From assembly GCA_031119205.1 (NCBI GenBank), contig JAVHYF010000002.1, positions 74,623-138,622 on the forward strand: a stretch of 64,000 nt of DNA, in the 5' to 3' direction. Source of the DNA: Moraxellaceae bacterium. Lineage in GTDB: Bacteria; Pseudomonadota; Gammaproteobacteria; Burkholderiales; Rhodocyclaceae. Shown here piece by piece: positions 8,344-21,504 of the stretch. A program made the translations under genes and the position numbers. Numbering within the stretch: position 1 is the stretch's first letter; every line of letters begins with the position of its first letter. The notes below the pieces were generated by a model. It saw nothing but the letters and a program-made list of their open reading frames with translations. It was not told where the DNA came from and made no database searches.

Positions 8344-9477
8344 ATGACTCCGCAAGCACAGACGCGCAGCGATGCCGCCGCCAACGCGCAGCGGCGTGGT
8401 GCTGCATCGGCGCCGCGCAAGCTGCGCAGGAAAGGGCCGCTCACCCGCAAGACGGCGACGCTCGATGTCGCGCCCGCGGCACCGGTCACCCTCCGCTACG
8501 TCAGCGACGCCACGCCCGGCATCCGCCGCGAGCGACGCGGCAAGAACTTCTGTTACCGCCTGCCGGATGGCAGCGTGCTGCGCGACAAGGCCGTCATCGC
8601 TCGCATCCGCAAACTGGCGATTCCGCCGGCCTACACCGATGTATGGATCTGCCCGCAGGCGGATGGTCACCTGCAGGCGACCGGGCGCGACGCGCGTGGC
8701 CGCAAGCAGTACCGCTATCACGCCGAGTGGACGGCGCAGCGCTCGGCGGACAAGTTCGCGCACCTTGCGGAATTCGGCGAGGTGTTGCCGCGCATCCGCC
8801 AGCGCGTGACGCGCGATCTGGCGAAGTCACCGGAGGTGCTGAGTCGCACACTGATCCTCGCCACCCTGGTGCGTCTGCTCGACACCACCTTCCTGCGCGT
8901 GGGCAACGAGGAGTACGCACGCCAGAACGACTCCTACGGTCTGACGACACTGCGCAACCGGCATGTCGTCGGCGCACATGCCGACACCCTGCGCCTGCGC
9001 TTCCGCGGCAAGCACGGCGTGCAGCACGAGGTGAGCCTGCACGATGCGCGCGTAACGCGCGTGGTGCGACGCTGCAAGCAGTTGCCCGGGCAAACGCTGT
9101 TCCAGTACGAGGAAGACGGCGCGGTGCGCGGCATCAGCTCCGATGACGTGAACGACTATATTTCCGACGCAGCCGGCGCGCGATTCACCGCCAAGGAGTT
9201 CCGCTCCTGGCACGGCACGGTGGCGGCGCTGGCGCTCATCTGCGCAGCACCGGACGAGGTGCCGCGCAGTGCGGAGATCGTGCGGCAGGTGGCGCGTCGC
9301 CTGGGCAACACCGAGGCGGTATGCCGCAAGGCCTACATCCATCCTGAGGTGCTGTCACTTTGCCAGGACGCCTGTGCCGGACGCTCGCAACCGACCTTCG
9401 ATACCAAGGGCGGCCCCGACGGCCTGCGCGCAGAGGAGAGACGCCTGCTCACCCTGCTGCGCCTGAGCCAGTCCTGA
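8344..9477 (+). CDS. DNA topoisomerase IB
   Basis: This 377-residue bacterial/poxvirus-type topoisomerase IB relaxes supercoils through a 3'-phosphotyrosine intermediate. The N-terminal domain includes the RRERRGKNFCYRLPDG and IPPAYTDVWICP blocks typical of the family. The catalytic domain has RLLDTTFLRVGNEEYA, the KEFRSWHGT block, and the catalytic tyrosine in KAYIHPEVL near the C-terminus. ATG 8344 is preferred over upstream in-frame starts because homologues begin with a short basic tail before the first fold. It has no obvious functional link to the flanking sulfur genes. Confidence 0.85.
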   Translation: MTPQAQTRSDAAANAQRRGAASAPRKLRRKGPLTRKTATLDVAPAAPVTLRYVSDATPGIRRERRGKNFCYRLPDGSVLRDKAVIARIRKLAIPPAYTDVWICPQADGHLQATGRDARGRKQYRYHAEWTAQRSADKFAHLAEFGEVLPRIRQRVTRDLAKSPEVLSRTLILATLVRLLDTTFLRVGNEEYARQNDSYGLTTLRNRHVVGAHADTLRLRFRGKHGVQHEVSLHDARVTRVVRRCKQLPGQTLFQYEEDGAVRGISSDDVNDYISDAAGARFTAKEFRSWHGTVAALALICAAPDEVPRSAEIVRQVARRLGNTEAVCRKAYIHPEVLSLCQDACAGRSQPTFDTKGGPDGLRAEERRLLTLLRLSQS

Positions 9478-9590
9478 ACAGCGCGCCCGGCAGAGGCGTG
9501 CCGGGTAGAGACGTGCCGGCAGAAGCGTGCCGGGTTAAAGCGGACCGATCAGGGCGTGCGGGCTCAGCACACGCAAGCTCCACCCGGCAG

Positions 9591-12371
9591 TCAAATCGCT
9601 GCCGCGCTGTCGCTGGTTCCGCTTGTCTGGGCCTCGCTCATCCACGCCATCAAGGCAGCGGGGTCGATGGGCTTGGTAAAGTGGGCGTCGAAACCGGCGG
9701 CAAGCGCCTCGCGCTTGTCATCGTCCTGCCCCCAACCGGTCACCGCGCCCAGCGACATCGCGCGGCCCCAGGCCTCGCGTCGCAAGCGACGCGCCAGCTC
9801 GTAGCCGTTCATGTCCGGCATGCCGATGTCCAGCAGCGCGAAGCGTGGATGGCTGCGCGCGCAGGCGGCGAGCGCCGACTGACCATCGCTCGCCGTCTCC
9901 ACGACGTAGCCGGACAGGCGTAGCAGCAGCGCAAGACTCTCCGCCGCGTCGCGATTGTCATCGGCGATCAGCACGCGCACGCCGAGCGCCGCGCCGGGTT
10001 CGCCATCGCTCGTCGGTGTGACGTGCGTGACTTGCGGATCGGTCACGTGCACCAGCTCCGCCGGCAGCAGGATGGTGAAGCTGGCCCCTGCTCCCAGGCC
10101 GCTGCTGTACGCGTTGATACGTCCGCCATGCAATTCGACGAGACCGCGGGTCAGCGCCAGGCCGATGCCCAGCCCGCCCTCGGCACGCGAACCGGCGGTG
10201 CCGACCTGCGCGAACATGTCGAAGACGCGCTCCAGGAAGTCCGCAGCGAGGCCGATGCCGTTGTCGCGCACCTGCACTTCCAGCTCTCCGGCCGGCAGCA
10301 CCGCAGCGGACAGGTCGATGCGACCGCCTTCATCGGTGTACTTCGCGGCGTTGGTGAGCAGGTTGGTCAGCGACTGCGACAGGCGCAGCGGGTCGACCTC
10401 CAGCGTGACCTCGTGCGCCGGCAACGCGATGCCCAGCGTGTGGCCCTTGCGTTCTATGAGCGGACGCGCCGTCTCCACCGCGTTGTCGATCACCGAACGG
10501 AGACTGACGTAGGCCTTGCGCAACTCGAAGCGGCCTCGGGTGATGCGCGATACATCCAGCAGGTCGTCCAGCAGCATCGCCATGTGGCCGATCTGCCGCG
10601 CGATGACCTCGCGGCACATCGCCAGGTGCTCGCGCGTCAGCGCCGGTGCGGCGAGTATCTGCGCCGCGTTGCGGATCGGCGCCAGCGGGTTGCGCAACTC
10701 ATGCGCCAGCACGGCGAGGAATTCGTCCTTCTGGCGGTCGGCAGCGCGCAGCGCCTCTGCGTCCTTGCGCGCCTCGGTGATATCGACGTGAACGCCGACC
10801 CACTCGATGACCTTGCCATCGGAGTCGCGCACGGGCTGTGCCTTGATCGAGAACAAGCGCCACTGGCCGTCGCTACGGCGCACGCGATGCTCGTGCAGGT
10901 AGCCTGTCTGCTTGCTCACTGCCTCGTTCCACGCCTGCAGCGTGGGCTGCACGTCCTCGGGGTGCAGGGCCGACGCCCAGCCCTCCCCTTCGTACTCCTG
11001 TGGGCTTTGTCCGGTCAGCTCCGACCAGCCGGGTTGGGGTGCGTGCATGCGCCCTGCAGCGTCGCTGGTCCACATCACGCCGATGGCCTGCACGGCAGCC
11101 TGGAAGCGGTCATGGCTGTATTTCAGCGCCGTCGACGCACGCCTGAGCTGGGTGACGTCGCGGTAGAAGGCAGCCAGGCCGTCCTTCACCGGATAGATGC
11201 GGATGTCCATCCACACCAGTTCGTGATTCGGACGGCAGGCATATTCCAGCGACACCGGCACACGCTCCGCCACCGCACGCCGGTACGCCGCCTCGATCGG
11301 CGTGCCGAGCGCATTGGGCCACACGTCGATATAGCGGCGGCCGATCACCTCGGCGCGCGTACGCTCACCCATGGCCAGCGCGGCCTCGTTGGCTTCGACG
11401 ATGCGCTGCTCGTCGTCGAGCATCAGGAAGCCCTCGCTCATCGTCGTCAGCAGGTCACGGTAGCGACCGGACGCGGCTTCCTCGGCACGGCGGGCGACAT
11501 GGGCCTCGGTGACGTCGAAGCCCTCGACGAAGATGCCGGTCACCTTGCCCGCGTCGTCGATCATCGGTTCGTAGACGAAGTCCAGGTAGTGCTCGCGCAC
11601 GGGCTGGTCCTCTGCACTCTGCAACTGCACGCGCATGCCGCTGGCGGTGTAGCGGCGGCCCTCGCGGTACACGCCGTCCAGCAGCCCGATGATGCCCTGG
11701 CGGGCGATCTCGGGCAGCGCCTCGCTGACGCTCAGGCCCACGCAGGCGCGGCCCCCCACCAGACGCGTGTAGGCCTCGTTCACGAATTCATAGACATGCT
11801 GCGGCCCCTGCAGGATGGCGATGAAGCTCGGCGCCTTGGCAAACAGACGTAGCTGGCGCGCATGCCCGCTGGCCACCGCACGCTCGGTGAGCACCGTGGC
11901 GGTGATGTCCATGCACGCGCAGAACGCGCCGCCCACCGTGCCGTCCAGGTCGCGCACCGGGGAGTAGGAGAAGGAGAAGTGCCGCTCCTCGCGCCGCCCG
12001 TCCTGCTCGAACCACAGGCCGATGTCGTCCATCGCGGTGGACTGGCCGTGGTAGGTGCGGTCCAGGATCGGCCACACATCCATCAGCACATCCGCCCACA
12101 CCTCGGCGAAGGGCTGGCCGAAACCGGCAGGGTGGCGAGAGCCCATGATCTCGGCGTAACGCGCGTTGTACACGATGCGCCGCTCCGCCCCCCAGGTCAG
12201 GAACATGGCCTGGTTGGCCACGGCCATCAGCTCGACCAGCACGCGCACGGGCGCCGGCCAGTTTTCCGGCGCACCGAGTTCCAGCGCATCGCCCACCTGC
12301 TGCAGGAAGGCGCTCACCTCGGCCGGGTCGGACGTGGTCACGGCAGGGCGGACAGGTGGTACGGAATTCAT
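9591..12371 (-). CDS. PAS-domain hybrid sensor histidine kinase
   Basis: This 926-residue protein contains several consecutive PAS/PAC repeats over roughly residues 40-535, a HisKA domain with phospho-acceptor His557 in AHELRNP, an ATPase domain with DNGIGL and a G-rich GLGIGLALT box, and a C-terminal receiver with Asp848 in LLDIGMPDMNG. No membrane segment is visible, so it is probably a cytoplasmic sensor. ATG 12371 (MNSVPPVRP) is chosen. The further upstream extension is arginine-rich and looks non-coding. The signal and downstream partner are unknown. No separate response-regulator gene is adjacent. Confidence 0.88.
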   Translation of the reverse strand: MNSVPPVRPAVTTSDPAEVSAFLQQVGDALELGAPENWPAPVRVLVELMAVANQAMFLTWGAERRIVYNARYAEIMGSRHPAGFGQPFAEVWADVLMDVWPILDRTYHGQSTAMDDIGLWFEQDGRREERHFSFSYSPVRDLDGTVGGAFCACMDITATVLTERAVASGHARQLRLFAKAPSFIAILQGPQHVYEFVNEAYTRLVGGRACVGLSVSEALPEIARQGIIGLLDGVYREGRRYTASGMRVQLQSAEDQPVREHYLDFVYEPMIDDAGKVTGIFVEGFDVTEAHVARRAEEAASGRYRDLLTTMSEGFLMLDDEQRIVEANEAALAMGERTRAEVIGRRYIDVWPNALGTPIEAAYRRAVAERVPVSLEYACRPNHELVWMDIRIYPVKDGLAAFYRDVTQLRRASTALKYSHDRFQAAVQAIGVMWTSDAAGRMHAPQPGWSELTGQSPQEYEGEGWASALHPEDVQPTLQAWNEAVSKQTGYLHEHRVRRSDGQWRLFSIKAQPVRDSDGKVIEWVGVHVDITEARKDAEALRAADRQKDEFLAVLAHELRNPLAPIRNAAQILAAPALTREHLAMCREVIARQIGHMAMLLDDLLDVSRITRGRFELRKAYVSLRSVIDNAVETARPLIERKGHTLGIALPAHEVTLEVDPLRLSQSLTNLLTNAAKYTDEGGRIDLSAAVLPAGELEVQVRDNGIGLAADFLERVFDMFAQVGTAGSRAEGGLGIGLALTRGLVELHGGRINAYSSGLGAGASFTILLPAELVHVTDPQVTHVTPTSDGEPGAALGVRVLIADDNRDAAESLALLLRLSGYVVETASDGQSALAACARSHPRFALLDIGMPDMNGYELARRLRREAWGRAMSLGAVTGWGQDDDKREALAAGFDAHFTKPIDPAALMAWMSEAQTSGTSDSAAAI

Positions 12372-12803
12372 GCGGGCAGCTCTGGCAGGTCGCCCCGGAA
12401 AACCCCGGGCGCAGAACACGCATTCTATGCGTTGGCCGGCGCGCCTCCGGTGACGTCGTGCAAGGCCGACACACCTCCTCCCCGCCCGTCCCGCCGGGCT
12501 ACCGGCACGGGACAAGGCAGACCGGACGACCAGTCACTACCGCCGGACCGACAACCCATATTGCATACGGTATTGCGCATGGAGAGACCACGTAGAGAAG
12601 CCACTTGCGGGGATGCCCGCCCGGCAGCACCGCCAGCGTGACGGAAACACGCGACCGCCCTTGCGACATCAGCACGGCAGCCCATAAGCAAAGCAACAAT
12701 TGGTCGTTCGCGGAGAAGGGGCATCCCCTTACATTGCACCGACACACCGGCATGGCACCCGCCATACGAAGACCGGTAGCCCTTCACCCACGAGGCATTC
12801 ACC
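12372..12803. other. Intergenic region between the hybrid kinase and the Mop gene
   Basis: These 432 bases carry short open frames in several frames but none with family features or a plausible ribosome site. They must hold the divergent promoters for the kinase and the Mop/activator pair. No good -24/-12 match was found on the Mop side. Confidence 0.4.
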
Positions 12804-13019
12804 ATGAGCATCCAGGCCATCAACGTCCGCAACCAGTTCCGCGGCAAAGTACGCGCCATCGTGCGCGGCGACGTCGTCAGCGAAGTTGACGTCGACACCT
12901 CCGCCGGCATCGTCACATCCGTCATCACCACCCGCTCGGTCGACAACCTCGGCCTCAAGGTCGGCAGCGATGTCGTTGCGCTGGTGAAGTCCACCGAAGT
13001 GTCGATCGCCACCCTGTAA
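12804..13019 (+). CDS. Mop/TOBE-domain molybdopterin- or molybdate-binding protein
   Basis: This 71-residue protein is a single Mop domain, with the family pattern IxVRNQFRGKVRAI at the N-terminus, SVITTRSVDNLGLKVGS in the middle and VALVKSTEVSIAT at the end. Mop proteins bind molybdate or related oxyanions as hexamers. It lies 30 bases upstream of the SfnR-like activator gene and is probably co-transcribed with it. Such small TOBE proteins often accompany organosulfur-utilization regulators; whether it senses an oxyanion here is open. Confidence 0.85.
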   Translation: MSIQAINVRNQFRGKVRAIVRGDVVSEVDVDTSAGIVTSVITTRSVDNLGLKVGSDVVALVKSTEVSIATL

Positions 13020-13049
13020 GGCGCGTTCCCGCGCAGCAAAGGAGATGCC

Positions 13050-14180
<1,131 letters not shown>

Positions 14181-14220
14181 GTAACCACTGAGTTGAGCCT
14201 GAGTTACGACCAGCGCGCAT

Positions 14221-14260
14221 GGATGAAGAAACGCCGGGCATGCCCGGCGTTTCTTCATCC
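14221..14260. terminator. Perfect 40-bp palindrome, bidirectional terminator
   Basis: GGATGAAGAAACGCCGGGCA is followed directly by its exact reverse complement, giving 20-bp arms. It lies between the convergent ends of the activator (stop 14180) and katG (stop 14284), and AAGAAA/TTTCTT at the arms supplies U-rich tails in both directions. It should terminate both transcripts. Confidence 0.75.
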
Positions 14261-14283
14261 ACATACGCGCAGTCCTGCGCGGC

Positions 14284-16677
<2,394 letters not shown>

Positions 16678-16786
16678 CTATCGCGATCAGACGAAACCCT
16701 GATACCGCTCAAGGACGGAGATCGCCCCTCCCCGGGGTTCGGCGGATGACGCGGAAAACGATGAGTCGGCGAGTGCCGACCGGGGG

Positions 16787-18211
16787 TCAGGAGAGCGGCG
16801 GAGCAGCCCGCACTTCCGCTGCGTGCGACAGCGCTGCCCGCTTCGGGCGCAAGCGCCGCCGCGCGTCGGCAGCAAAGCGCAGCCAGCCCAGCTTTTTCCA
16901 GCGCATGAGCATCACCACGCCGCGCATGCCCTGGTCCAGCACGTAGCCGATCCACAGTCCGGGTAGGCCGAAGCCCAGCACGATTGCCAGCAGCCAAGGC
17001 GTGAGTGTGCCGAGCAGCAGGTTCACCGCCACGGTGATCTTCACCGGCCAGCGCACATCGCCAGCCGCACGCAAGGCGCCCAGCACGATCATGTTCAGGC
17101 AGCGACCGAAGCCGGCCAGGATTTCCAGTCCAAGCACGACGATCAGCAGGGACAGCACGGCTTTGTCATGCACCTGGTGCGCGATCATCCACGGCGCCAC
17201 CACCATTGCGATGACAGCCCCTGCCGCGGTGATGAGCATGCCGGCCTTGATCGCCTTCGCCACGTCACGCCGCGCATCTGCAAAACGCCCGGCGCCGATG
17301 TGATGACTCACCAGGATTTCGGTGGCAGTGCCCAGCGCTGCCGCACCCAGCCCGATCCACGCGCCGACGTTCGACACATACGCATGCGTGGCCAGCACGT
17401 CGGTGCCAAGGCTTGCCGCCATCGACAAAGTGGCGAGGAAGCACAGCTGGAACACGATCTTCTCCGCCGCGCTCGGCAGGCCGATGGCCACGATGTCGCG
17501 CAGCGCCGTATGCGCCCCTGCGTGCGTGAGGAAGAACAGGTCACGCACATGCACCAGCACGCGCAACGCAGCAACCCAGAACATGCACAGGAACAGCAGG
17601 GCCACCACACGCGAGGCGAGCAGCCCCCACGCGAAAGACATGACGCCTTGCGGCGGCGTGTCGAACAGGCCAAGCACCAGCCAGGCGCTGACCAGCAGAT
17701 GCACCACGTTCATCAGCGTCACCGCGTGCATCGACAGCTTCGTATGCGCAAAAGCCCGCACGCAGGCCAGCATCGTGACGATGACCGCATCCAGCAACGC
17801 CACACCGCCCAGCACCTGCAGGAAGGGCACCGCTAGCTCCGCGAGGTCGGCCGGTAACTGCAGCGCCTGCAGCACGACGCGCGGCATCGCACCGAGCACG
17901 CACATCACTACGGCGCCCAGCCAGAACGAGGACGCCAGTCCGCTGCGGATGTAGGCCGCCGCGTGCTCCGTGTTGCCACTCCCCAGACTGCGCGCGAGCA
18001 AGACGCTGGTGCCGGTGGAGACGATGCGGAAGATGCGGTCCAGCACCGCGCGCAGTGTGTTGGACAGACCGAGCAGCGCGACCGCCGCCGGCGACACGTG
18101 GCCGGCAAGCGCCAGTCCGACTGTGCCCGCCAGCGTGGCCAATGCGGTTTCGATGTACAGCGGCCAGCTGAGGGCCCACAGGGTCAGCTTGCTTGCGCGG
18201 CCAGGATTCAT
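16787..18211 (-). CDS. MATE family multidrug/sodium efflux transporter
   Basis: This 474-residue polytopic membrane protein has about twelve hydrophobic segments arranged as two related halves, characteristic of MATE exporters. Family features include the N-terminal LSWPLYIETALATLAGTVGLALAGH segment and the second-half PSAAEKIVFQ motif. It probably exports cationic compounds in exchange for Na+ or H+. The gene is divergent from the GNAT gene at 18330. The substrate is unknown. Confidence 0.85.
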   Translation of the reverse strand: MNPGRASKLTLWALSWPLYIETALATLAGTVGLALAGHVSPAAVALLGLSNTLRAVLDRIFRIVSTGTSVLLARSLGSGNTEHAAAYIRSGLASSFWLGAVVMCVLGAMPRVVLQALQLPADLAELAVPFLQVLGGVALLDAVIVTMLACVRAFAHTKLSMHAVTLMNVVHLLVSAWLVLGLFDTPPQGVMSFAWGLLASRVVALLFLCMFWVAALRVLVHVRDLFFLTHAGAHTALRDIVAIGLPSAAEKIVFQLCFLATLSMAASLGTDVLATHAYVSNVGAWIGLGAAALGTATEILVSHHIGAGRFADARRDVAKAIKAGMLITAAGAVIAMVVAPWMIAHQVHDKAVLSLLIVVLGLEILAGFGRCLNMIVLGALRAAGDVRWPVKITVAVNLLLGTLTPWLLAIVLGFGLPGLWIGYVLDQGMRGVVMLMRWKKLGWLRFAADARRRLRPKRAALSHAAEVRAAPPLS

Positions 18212-18329
18212 GGGAGATCGGATGAGCAGGAAAGGAATGCTGCCGTCGCCTCCGCGGAACGCCAGCTGGATCGGCGCCCATGTTAACCGTCATGCATACT
18301 CGCCGGAACTGCCCGGAGGAACGTGATAG

Positions 18330-18770
18330 ATGAAGATCAATGCATCGGACGCCGACGTCCGGATTGCCGTCGCGACACCCGAAGCGCTCGCCGACGCGCA
18401 GCGCTTCTACGATGACTGCGGCTACGGCGGCGCGGCGATCGTGCCGGAAGACACGGTTGTCATCGCGCGCCACGCGCGCGGAATCATCGCCATCGTCCGG
18501 CTCTGCCACGAAGGTGGCCTCCTGTGCCTGCGCGGCATGCAGGTGCACCCGGAGTACCGGAGGCAGGGCATCGGCACGCAGCTTCTCCGCACACTGGAAC
18601 GCGCCATCGGCGAGCGCAGCTGCTACTGCCTGCCCTACAGCCATCTCGTGGAGTTCTATGCGCAGGCGGGCTTCGCCGTGCTTGCCGCAGACGAGCTACC
18701 CGAACTGTTGCAGGAGCGCCTCGCGCACAACCGGCGGCGTGGGCTGGATGTCATCGCCATGCGGCGCTGA
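18330..18770 (+). CDS. GNAT family N-acetyltransferase
   Basis: This 146-residue protein has the GNAT core: the acetyl-CoA pyrophosphate-binding motif (V)HPEYRRQGIGTQLL around residues 72-86 and the later CYCLPYSHLVEFYAQAGF block that closes the fold. The substrate cannot be assigned. It is divergent from the MATE exporter, and its end is 8 bases from the end of the convergent gene at 18779. Confidence 0.85.
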   Translation: MKINASDADVRIAVATPEALADAQRFYDDCGYGGAAIVPEDTVVIARHARGIIAIVRLCHEGGLLCLRGMQVHPEYRRQGIGTQLLRTLERAIGERSCYCLPYSHLVEFYAQAGFAVLAADELPELLQERLAHNRRRGLDVIAMRR

Positions 18771-18778
18771 CGGTCACT

Positions 18779-19765
18779 TCACGCCAGGGGGCGGCGCGAC
18801 TCCAGTGCCCCGGACAGCCGGTCATGCAGATCCATGACGCGGCGGATCTCCGGATCGATCACACCCGAACCCAGTGCCTCGACGAAGTGGCAGGCCGCGG
18901 CACTGGCTGCGCGCGCTTCATAGCTCGCAATCCATTGCCGGCGTTTCTCCATGTGCTCCGCACGCACGGGCCACACGCCCGGACGCGGGCGGATGCGCGA
19001 GTCCAGCCCGATGCGCCAGGGCTTGGCGGTGAGGCGCGCGCGGAAGCAGCGCTGGTTCACGCACATCCTCACGTACACCGGATCCGCCCCGATCGCCTCG
19101 AAGAAATCCTGGACGTCCTGCCCGCTGGCATCGAACGGTCGATGAGTCGCCAGCACGCGGTAACCCGCCGGCGTGCGATACAAACGAAGATTCCAGGCCG
19201 CATGCGTCGACACGAAGCGGGCGATGCGGCGGCGGGCGAGCTTCTCGTAGCCGCCCTGCAGCCTGACCAGCACCTGCCCGGCAAGGCTGCGCACCGAGGT
19301 GGCGAAGATCGCGGACAGCACGATGAACGACAAGGCCATGCCCCAGCTACGGTTCAGCACGCCGGCCAGCACGGACGCACACGCCAGTGCGCCGAAGGTC
19401 CACAGGATTCCGGCCAGTGTTTCGCGGGGTTCGAAATCCACGTCGGCAAACAACGCCCTCGGAGAATTCAGGCATCGCGCGCCGTAGGCGTTTCGCGTGA
19501 TGACTTCCTCGCCATGACGCGCCAGCACCTCTTCGCGGATCGGCACGCCGCTCGCACCGTTGTAGGCCACCTTCGGCTCGCGGGTGGCGAGCTTCTCGCC
19601 CTGCACGATCCTGCGAAGCGCCTCGTCCGCCCGCTGCTCCGCCATCCCGACGGCATCCGCTTCGCTGGTTTCGGACCAGCCGAAGCGCCGCACGGTGACC
19701 TGCCTGCCCTTGCTGCGGTGTTGCCGGACGGCCTCGGCCCAATGGTCGGGAACGATCATCGTCAT
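18779..19765 (-). CDS. Hypothetical membrane-associated protein
   Basis: This protein of about 328 residues has two adjacent hydrophobic segments in the middle (GILWTFGALACASVLAGVL and MALSFIVLSAIFATSV), a soluble N-terminal half, and a basic C-terminal half rich in Arg and aromatic residues. I do not recognize the family. The start is uncertain: 19789 (MVAPHHHEM) and 19765 (MTMIVPDHW) are both possible, and I chose the latter because a histidine-rich leader is less likely. It is convergent with the GNAT gene. Confidence 0.6.
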   Translation of the reverse strand: MTMIVPDHWAEAVRQHRSKGRQVTVRRFGWSETSEADAVGMAEQRADEALRRIVQGEKLATREPKVAYNGASGVPIREEVLARHGEEVITRNAYGARCLNSPRALFADVDFEPRETLAGILWTFGALACASVLAGVLNRSWGMALSFIVLSAIFATSVRSLAGQVLVRLQGGYEKLARRRIARFVSTHAAWNLRLYRTPAGYRVLATHRPFDASGQDVQDFFEAIGADPVYVRMCVNQRCFRARLTAKPWRIGLDSRIRPRPGVWPVRAEHMEKRRQWIASYEARAASAAACHFVEALGSGVIDPEIRRVMDLHDRLSGALESRRPLA

Positions 19766-19891
19766 CTCATGGTGGTGCGGGGCCACCATTATGAGGGCGC
19801 GGGTTCAAAGACAGAGATGACGAACCAGCGGTCGTGACACAAACAGCGCGGGCTCGCGAAGCCACCTACTCCCGCACCACAGCCATCCGCC

Positions 19892-21010
19892 TCACTCCTT
19901 CTCCAGCAACCCGAAGCGCTTGAGTTGCGTACGCACCACGTTGCGCGATACCGACAAACATCTGGCGGTCTGCACCTGGTTGCCCTTGCAGTGCCGGAAG
20001 GCGCTGGTAACGAGTGAGCGTTCCACGAGTTCGTAGAGGTCGGGCTGGCCCTGCACGAAGAGACGACCGAAGAGGACGTCGAGTGCGCTGAGCACGAGGT
20101 CCGCATCCGCTTGCGAGCCGGGTTCACACACCGGGAAGGTGGGCTCGCCACTGGCCTGCAGCAGGCGCAGGTCGGCGGCGCCGATGCGGCCGTCGCGGCT
20201 GACGATCATCGCGTAGTGCACGGTGTTCTCCAGCTCACGGATGTTGCCGTGCCAGGGATGGGCGCGCAGCAGGGCTTCGGCCTCGGGCGTCACTTCCACG
20301 TCCTGGTGACCGAGCTTGGGGCCGTACAGCTGAGCGAAGTAACGCACCAGGGCGATGACGTCGTCCGGCCGCGCGCGCAGCGGCAGCAGGCGCACGGGTG
20401 CGACGTTCAGCTGGTAGTAGAGATCCTCGCGGAAATCGCCGGATTTCACCACGCTGGCGAGGTCGGTGCCTGCCGCGACGATCAGCCGCACATCGATGCC
20501 GACGGGGATGCTGGCACCGGTGCGCTGGATGCGCCGCTCCTGCAGGGCGTGCAGCAACTTGACCTGCAACGTGGGCGACAAGGCCTCGATCTCGTCCAGG
20601 AACAGGCTGCCACCGCGCGCGGCCTCGAAGCAGCCTTCTACCTCGCGCGGGCTGCCGTCGGGGCCCGGCAGGTCCTCGTAGCCGAACAGCTCGAGCTCGG
20701 CGCGCGCCGGATCCAGCGCCTTGCAGTTCACGAAAACGTAGGGGCCGCGACGCTGGCTCGCGTGATGCAGGTACTCAGCGACCATCGCCTTGCCCGAGCC
20801 CAGCTCGCCGAGGATGAGTGCCGGCGCGTCGCTGCGCGCCAGGCGGTCGAGGAAGGCGTGCAGTGGCGCGTAGTACGCGCTGTCGAACAGCAAGGCCTGG
20901 ATGCGCGCCAGCAATACGCTGCGCGAACGCCGCAGGCCTTCCTGGATGGCAGGGTGCTCGCGCAGGCGGGTGCTCGCCTGATTTCCATGCGACTGGGTGG
21001 GTGGGGTCAT
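19892..21010 (-). CDS. Degenerate sigma-54 activator-like regulator lacking the GAFTGA loop
   Basis: This 372-residue AAA+ regulator has an SfnR-like layout and a C-terminal Fis helix-turn-helix (GNQVQTARCLSVSRNVVRTQ). Walker A (GELGSGKA, residues 68-75) keeps the lysine, and Walker B (SLFLDE) and the REDLYYQLNV block remain. However, the position of the sigma-54 contact loop GAFTGA is occupied by YEDLPGPDGS at 111-120. That loop is normally essential for sigma-54 activation, so this protein may be a repressor, a co-regulator of the activator encoded at 13050, or a sigma-70-type regulator. It is divergent from the second transporter operon and has its own -24/-12 match at 21079-21094. Confidence 0.8.
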   Translation of the reverse strand: MTPPTQSHGNQASTRLREHPAIQEGLRRSRSVLLARIQALLFDSAYYAPLHAFLDRLARSDAPALILGELGSGKAMVAEYLHHASQRRGPYVFVNCKALDPARAELELFGYEDLPGPDGSPREVEGCFEAARGGSLFLDEIEALSPTLQVKLLHALQERRIQRTGASIPVGIDVRLIVAAGTDLASVVKSGDFREDLYYQLNVAPVRLLPLRARPDDVIALVRYFAQLYGPKLGHQDVEVTPEAEALLRAHPWHGNIRELENTVHYAMIVSRDGRIGAADLRLLQASGEPTFPVCEPGSQADADLVLSALDVLFGRLFVQGQPDLYELVERSLVTSAFRHCKGNQVQTARCLSVSRNVVRTQLKRFGLLEKE

Positions 21011-21078
21011 GCGCCTGTCTCCTCGTCTGTCTTGGGGAACGGCTGAGAGGCCGGGTCACGGATCGGTGCGACAGGTTT

Positions 21079-21094
21079 TGCAAAGAGCATGCCG
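21079..21094 (-). promoter_or_regulatory. Sigma-54 (-24/-12) promoter match for the degenerate regulator
   Basis: On the minus strand the sequence reads CGGCATGCTCTTTGCA, with exact GG-N10-GC spacing and a perfect TTGCA -12 box. It is 69 bases upstream of the regulator start at 21010 and points towards it. Confidence 0.6.
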
Positions 21095-21292
21095 GGTGCC
21101 GACGAGGTCATGCATGGCGGGCGTACCGGCACCGCCTCCGCGGCAGGCAAGGTCTGCGATGAAGGCCTGACCTGGGGGTCTGCCACGCGGGCCGCCGCGC
21201 ATGGCACCGACACCCTCGCCGACGACGTGCGTTGTTGCATGGCGAGCATCCACCGGGCGCGCTGCTGTTTATTGACCACCTGCACGGACGTA

Positions 21293-21313
21293 CTGCTGCC
21301 TTTTGATCAGCAG
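21293..21313. promoter_or_regulatory. Candidate upstream activator site (6-9-6 dyad)
   Basis: CTGCTG (21293-21298) and CAGCAG (21308-21313) are inverted around nine bases. The dyad shares TGCTG-N7-ATCAGCA with the one at 380-400. It lies about 176 bases before one -24 element and about 199 from the divergent one, within enhancer range of both. A GCTGCGCAGC palindrome follows at 21327. Confidence 0.4.
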
Positions 21314-21488
21314 GCCATGTGCATCTGCTGCGCAGCCAACACCGACATCTTCCGCACGCTCGCGGCCGAGTTCCGGAAACGGAGCCGACACGACGCTGCG
21401 CGAATGCCTGCACAGCCTGTCCCGGCAATCGTTTCGCACCATGCACGCCGCGATGACAAAGGTATGCGCAGCGTTCTCCGTCGGGCCG

Positions 21489-21504
21489 TGGCATGGAATC
21501 TGCT
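21489..21504 (+). promoter_or_regulatory. Sigma-54 (-24/-12) promoter match for the second transporter
   Basis: TGGCATGGAATCTGCT has GG-N10-GC spacing and resembles the match at 487 (TGGCAT...CTGCT in both). It lies 82 bases upstream of the ATPase start at 21587. Confidence 0.6.
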
